Shown here piece after piece: positions 14,517 through 14,622 of a stretch of 14,622 bases of DNA. How positions within the stretch are numbered: the first letter of the stretch is position 1; every line of letters begins with the position of its first letter. The notes below the pieces were generated by a model, which did no database searches, was not told the DNA's origin, and saw nothing but the letters and a program-made list of their open reading frames with translations. Source of the DNA: Tannerella sp. (lineage in GTDB: Bacteria > Bacteroidota > Bacteroidia > Bacteroidales > Tannerellaceae); the NCBI GenBank assembly GCA_031282485.1, contig JAITDQ010000076.1:1-14622 (forward strand), in the 5' to 3' direction. The position numbers and the translations under genes were made by a program.

Positions 14517-14548
14517 TTTGAGGTGCCGGAGAAAAGTTTGTATCTTTG
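14517..14548 (+). promoter_or_regulatory. Bacteroidota-type promoter for the right-edge gene
   Basis: TTTG (14517-14520) and TATCTTTG (14541-14548) are separated by exactly 20 bases and the -7 box is followed by CGGG, as in strong promoters of this phylum. The downstream ATG is at 14563, so the leader is very short. Only about 27 bases separate this -33 element from that of the divergent promoter, so the two polymerase sites nearly touch. Confidence 0.75.
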
Positions 14549-14562
14549 CGGGAAAAAAAGTT

Positions 14563-14622
14563 ATGTCCAAAAAAGTATCCCCCCCGGCAGAACAATTACT
14601 GCATTCCTTACTGAGCATTCAC
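14563..14622 (+). CDS. N-terminus of an unidentified gene cut by the window edge
   Basis: ATG at 14563 opens a frame of 20 codons (MSKKVSPPAEQLLHSLLSIH) that is still open at the last base. A consensus promoter directly upstream supports it as a real start. The visible residues begin a hydrophilic, probably cytosolic protein with an amphipathic helix from residue 9. Too little is present to assign a family. Confidence 0.6.
   Translation, partial: MSKKVSPPAEQLLHSLLSIH

Overview
The window reads as chromosomal DNA of a Bacteroidales-type bacterium (phylum Bacteroidota). Four clear promoters carry the -7 element TAnnTTTG typical of that group, three of them with a TTTG -33 element exactly 20 bases upstream. 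The pyrE - START-domain protein - argH order and the ArgH sequence itself are Bacteroidales-like, and initiation sites are A-rich with few Shine-Dalgarno sequences. The genus cannot be fixed from sequence alone.

Left end (1-1757): a small accessory patch, visibly less GC-rich than the genes that follow. It holds the N-terminal 270 residues of an AlbA_2/Schlafen-type ATP-binding protein (COG2865-like) that runs off the left edge, with its own promoter. Next comes a minus-strand gene of unknown function that lacks a normal start. It abuts the last 43 codons and right end of an IS66-type transposase on the opposite strand, so the patch looks like a decayed insertion or deletion junction.

Centre (1758-9695, minus strand): a two-gene operon. 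The first gene encodes a 1873-residue lipoprotein alpha-2-macroglobulin with an intact CTEQ thioester motif; nine bases later comes pbpC, a bifunctional penicillin-binding protein 1C. This is the known bacterial pairing of a periplasmic protease trap with a peptidoglycan repair enzyme.

Right of centre (9935-12908, plus strand): pyrE, a 137-residue START/SRPBCC-fold protein, argH, and a small lipoprotein whose C-terminal half resembles a Rieske domain with both histidine ligands replaced. A 271-base divergent region with a perfect 14-base palindrome separates this run from the macroglobulin operon.

Right end (12999-14622): an uncharacterised 444-residue minus-strand protein converges on the lipoprotein gene. 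It has a long leader and a consensus promoter, and faces a divergent gene of which only the first 20 codons are present. Most of the window is ordinary core genome. The least explained items are the IS66/truncated-gene junction, the degenerate Rieske-like lipoprotein and the 444-residue protein. I saw no convincing new multi-gene system.
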